Positions 21,543 to 23,116 of a stretch of DNA of 23,116 bases are shown here, piece by piece (within the stretch, counting starts at the first letter, position 1; every line of letters starts with the position of its first letter). Below the pieces are notes generated by a model that did not search any database, was not told the DNA's origin, and was given only the letters and a program-made list of their open reading frames with translations. Origin of the DNA: DATAEK01 sp036258055 (lineage in GTDB: Bacteria; Acidobacteriota; Vicinamibacteria; Vicinamibacterales; 2-12-FULL-66-21); the NCBI GenBank assembly GCA_036258055.1, contig DATAEK010000090.1, positions 1 to 23,116 on the forward strand. Direction: 5' to 3'. A program made the translations under genes and the position numbers.

Positions 21543-23116
21543 GCCGCCCCCGAATACTTCCGCGTGCTCAGGCAGATCGGCATCGGACGCGTGCCAGATC
21601 TCTCGCAGGTCCTTGTAGGCGCGCTTCGACGCGCCTGTTGCCCCTGCCGCTGCGGCGGCGCGTGCGAGGCCGAGCACCGAGAGCGCCCGCCGCGGTTGGC
21701 GCGCGAGCACGCGCTCGAATGCCGACTGCGCATCCGCCGCACGTCCAAGGTTCAGGAGCAACTCGCCCCGCAGCTCGTTCGCCGGTTTCACCGGGACGGG
21801 CGGACCGTATTCGAACGTCACCGAATCTTCGATCGCCGCGGCGCGATCGGCGAGGGTGACCGCGTCCTCGTGACGCTTTTCCGCGGCCGCAACCAGCGCT
21901 TCCAGCTCGAGCCGCATCACGTTCGCCTGCGCGCGCATGATCTCGTCCATCGTTGCCGGCGCCGCGCCCGGATGATGCGGACTCGCATAATGCGAGGAGG
22001 GCGGCTGCGCCATCATGTCGAGCGCCTGCTTCGCGACCGCGAGGTCGCCCGTCCGCACCGCCGTGAACCCGGTCGCGAACCGATCGGACGCGGTGACTGC
22101 CGCATTGAGTCCCTTCAGGTCCGGTGACGGCGGGAGCCATGACGCGCCGTTCGTGTCGACGATCCAGGCCGCCCGCATCGCCGCGAGATGCAGGCGTGTC
22201 CGCGGCGATCCGCTCTTCGCGTTGTCAGACACCATCGTCTCGACGAGGCGCCGCGCATCGGCGCGCCGGCCCTGCTGCAGGTAGGCGTACTCGAGCCAGA
22301 GCAGGGCATGGAACCCGCGCTCCTCGACACCGAGCTGCTTGGCCCTCAGCCGCTCGTCACCCGCCGCGGCTGACGCTTCGTTCAGCGTCGCGGCCTCGTC
22401 CCACATGCCGAGCGCGTAGAAGACGTGTGAGGGCATGTGCAGCGCGTGCTGAGCGGCGGGGGCGATCGACGAGTACGCGCGCGCCGCGGCAAGTCCCTGC
22501 TGCGCGTGACCGGGATCGTCGTAGCAGTGAATCAGGTAGTGCGCGGCACCCGGATGCTGCGGATTCTTCGCGAACACCTTTTCTGCCAGCGCGGCGGCGC
22601 GAAGATACGTCGAGCCGTCCCGTACGCCCTCTGTCGCTGCGAGGAGCGAGAGCGCGTAGAAGAGCGACGCTTCGTCATCGTCCGGGAAGTCGCGTGTGAG
22701 ACGGCCCATGCGCTCGGAGTACGCGCGATCGCGGGCGGATTTGTCGCCCTCGCCGAAGAGCGCTTCCACCGCTTCGAGATATCCTCGCTCGCGGTCTGTC
22801 GGTGCTTTCGCCAGACGCGCGTCAGTCGAGGGTCCGAGCTTGCGCAACGCGGCGCGAGCGCCATCGAGGTCGACCCGCCACCAGATCGATTGATTGAGGC
22901 TCATGGCCTGGCCCCAGTAGGCCATCACGAACGCCGGATCCGCCTGCTCCGCCGCCAGGAACTGCTCGCGCGCGTCGTCGTATTCGAAACTGTGGAGGAG
23001 CAGCACGCCGTGCACGAAATGGCTGGCAGCCTCGGACTTTCCTGTGGCGGGAAACGTGAGGCGTCCGAGCCGATCGGTCTGTGCCGCGGTAGACCCTGAC
23101 CCGAGCCCGAGCCAGA
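21516..23116 (-). CDS. Tetratricopeptide-repeat protein, probably exported (5' end outside window)
   Basis: The frame is open to the window edge, so at least 532 residues are present and the true start lies beyond 23116. A GTG at 23015 is only an internal codon. The first visible residues (WLGLGSGSTAAQ) look like the end of a signal peptide. TPR-like helical pairs begin with 'HGVLLLHSFEYDDAREQFLAAEQADPAFVMAYWGQA', where a repeat A/B helix pattern is clear. They continue through 'AHYLIHCYDDPGHAQQGLAAARAYSSIAP' and 'HALHMPSHVFYALGMWDEAATLNEAS'. The C-terminal part has 'ELRGELLLNLGRAADAQSAFERVLARQPRRALSVLGLARA'. This family is common in Acidobacteriota and related bacteria, and no catalytic role is evident. 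The last few codons (GRAGRYR, stop 21516-21518) fall within the hairpin-repeat array. Confidence 0.87.
   Translation of the reverse strand, partial: WLGLGSGSTAAQTDRLGRLTFPATGKSEAASHFVHGVLLLHSFEYDDAREQFLAAEQADPAFVMAYWGQAMSLNQSIWWRVDLDGARAALRKLGPSTDARLAKAPTDRERGYLEAVEALFGEGDKSARDRAYSERMGRLTRDFPDDDEASLFYALSLLAATEGVRDGSTYLRAAALAEKVFAKNPQHPGAAHYLIHCYDDPGHAQQGLAAARAYSSIAPAAQHALHMPSHVFYALGMWDEAATLNEASAAAGDERLRAKQLGVEERGFHALLWLEYAYLQQGRRADARRLVETMVSDNAKSGSPRTRLHLAAMRAAWIVDTNGASWLPPSPDLKGLNAAVTASDRFATGFTAVRTGDLAVAKQALDMMAQPPSSHYASPHHPGAAPATMDEIMRAQANVMRLELEALVAAAEKRHEDAVTLADRAAAIEDSVTFEYGPPVPVKPANELRGELLLNLGRAADAQSAFERVLARQPRRALSVLGLARAAAAAGATGASKRAYKDLREIWHASDADLPEHAEVFGGGPGRAGRYR

Noticed and set aside
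22437..23099. 220-codon plus-strand open frame at the right edge
   Set aside because: Shadow of the minus-strand TPR gene, which has clear repeat motifs and is open through the window edge.

Overview
The window is high-GC, densely coded bacterial DNA. It most resembles the Acidobacteriota, probably a Vicinamibacteria-like lineage. This is inferred from four things: an 'acidobacterial duplicated orphan permease' (ADOP-type MacB/FtsX protein), a secreted tricorn-like S41 peptidase, an amidohydrolase/TPR-rich gene content, and intergenic spaces full of GC-rich repeats and 7-bp quasi-repeats. No tRNA, rRNA, CRISPR array, transposase or phage gene was seen.

Region 1 (1-11904) looks like a catabolic/uptake neighbourhood. 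It runs: the end of an amidohydrolase; an aldehyde dehydrogenase overlapping it by 4 nt; a lone minus-strand Gfo/Idh/MocA oxidoreductase; an exported, C-terminally anchored protein; a 38-residue one-helix membrane peptide; a sodium:solute symporter whose start overlaps that peptide's stop; a GntR-type regulator with an unusual long C-terminal domain; an MDR-family oxidoreductase; an Asp/Glu/hydantoin racemase-family protein; an N-acyl-D-amino-acid deacylase-like amidohydrolase; and an imidazolonepropionase-like amidohydrolase. A plausible joint role is import and breakdown of an amide-type compound such as N-acyl-D-amino acids, cyclic amides or modified peptides, under GntR control. The substrate is not shown by the sequence.

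Region 2 (11905-14500) is housekeeping. It holds a primary-type sigma-70 factor on the minus strand and, divergently, a small RRM RNA-binding protein with an extended -10 promoter, a long leader and a clear intrinsic terminator. A short signal-peptide-like reading frame runs into the 3' end of the sigma gene.

Region 3 (14500-23116) holds the ADOP permease, a c-type cytochrome gene with a near-consensus promoter that is interrupted by an in-frame TAG, a tricorn-like peptidase, and the 3' part of a convergent TPR protein gene. An array of 18-bp hairpin repeats separates the last two.

The most unusual aspects are between and inside genes. A dispersed repeat with conserved ends occurs three times; two direct copies bracket the lone minus-strand Gfo/Idh gene. 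Degenerate heptanucleotide arrays with different unit sequences lie at several loci. A second, GCGATGGGG-type repeat runs right up to the start codon of an amidohydrolase. The overlapping micro-membrane-protein/symporter pair and the amber-interrupted cytochrome are the best leads for follow-up.
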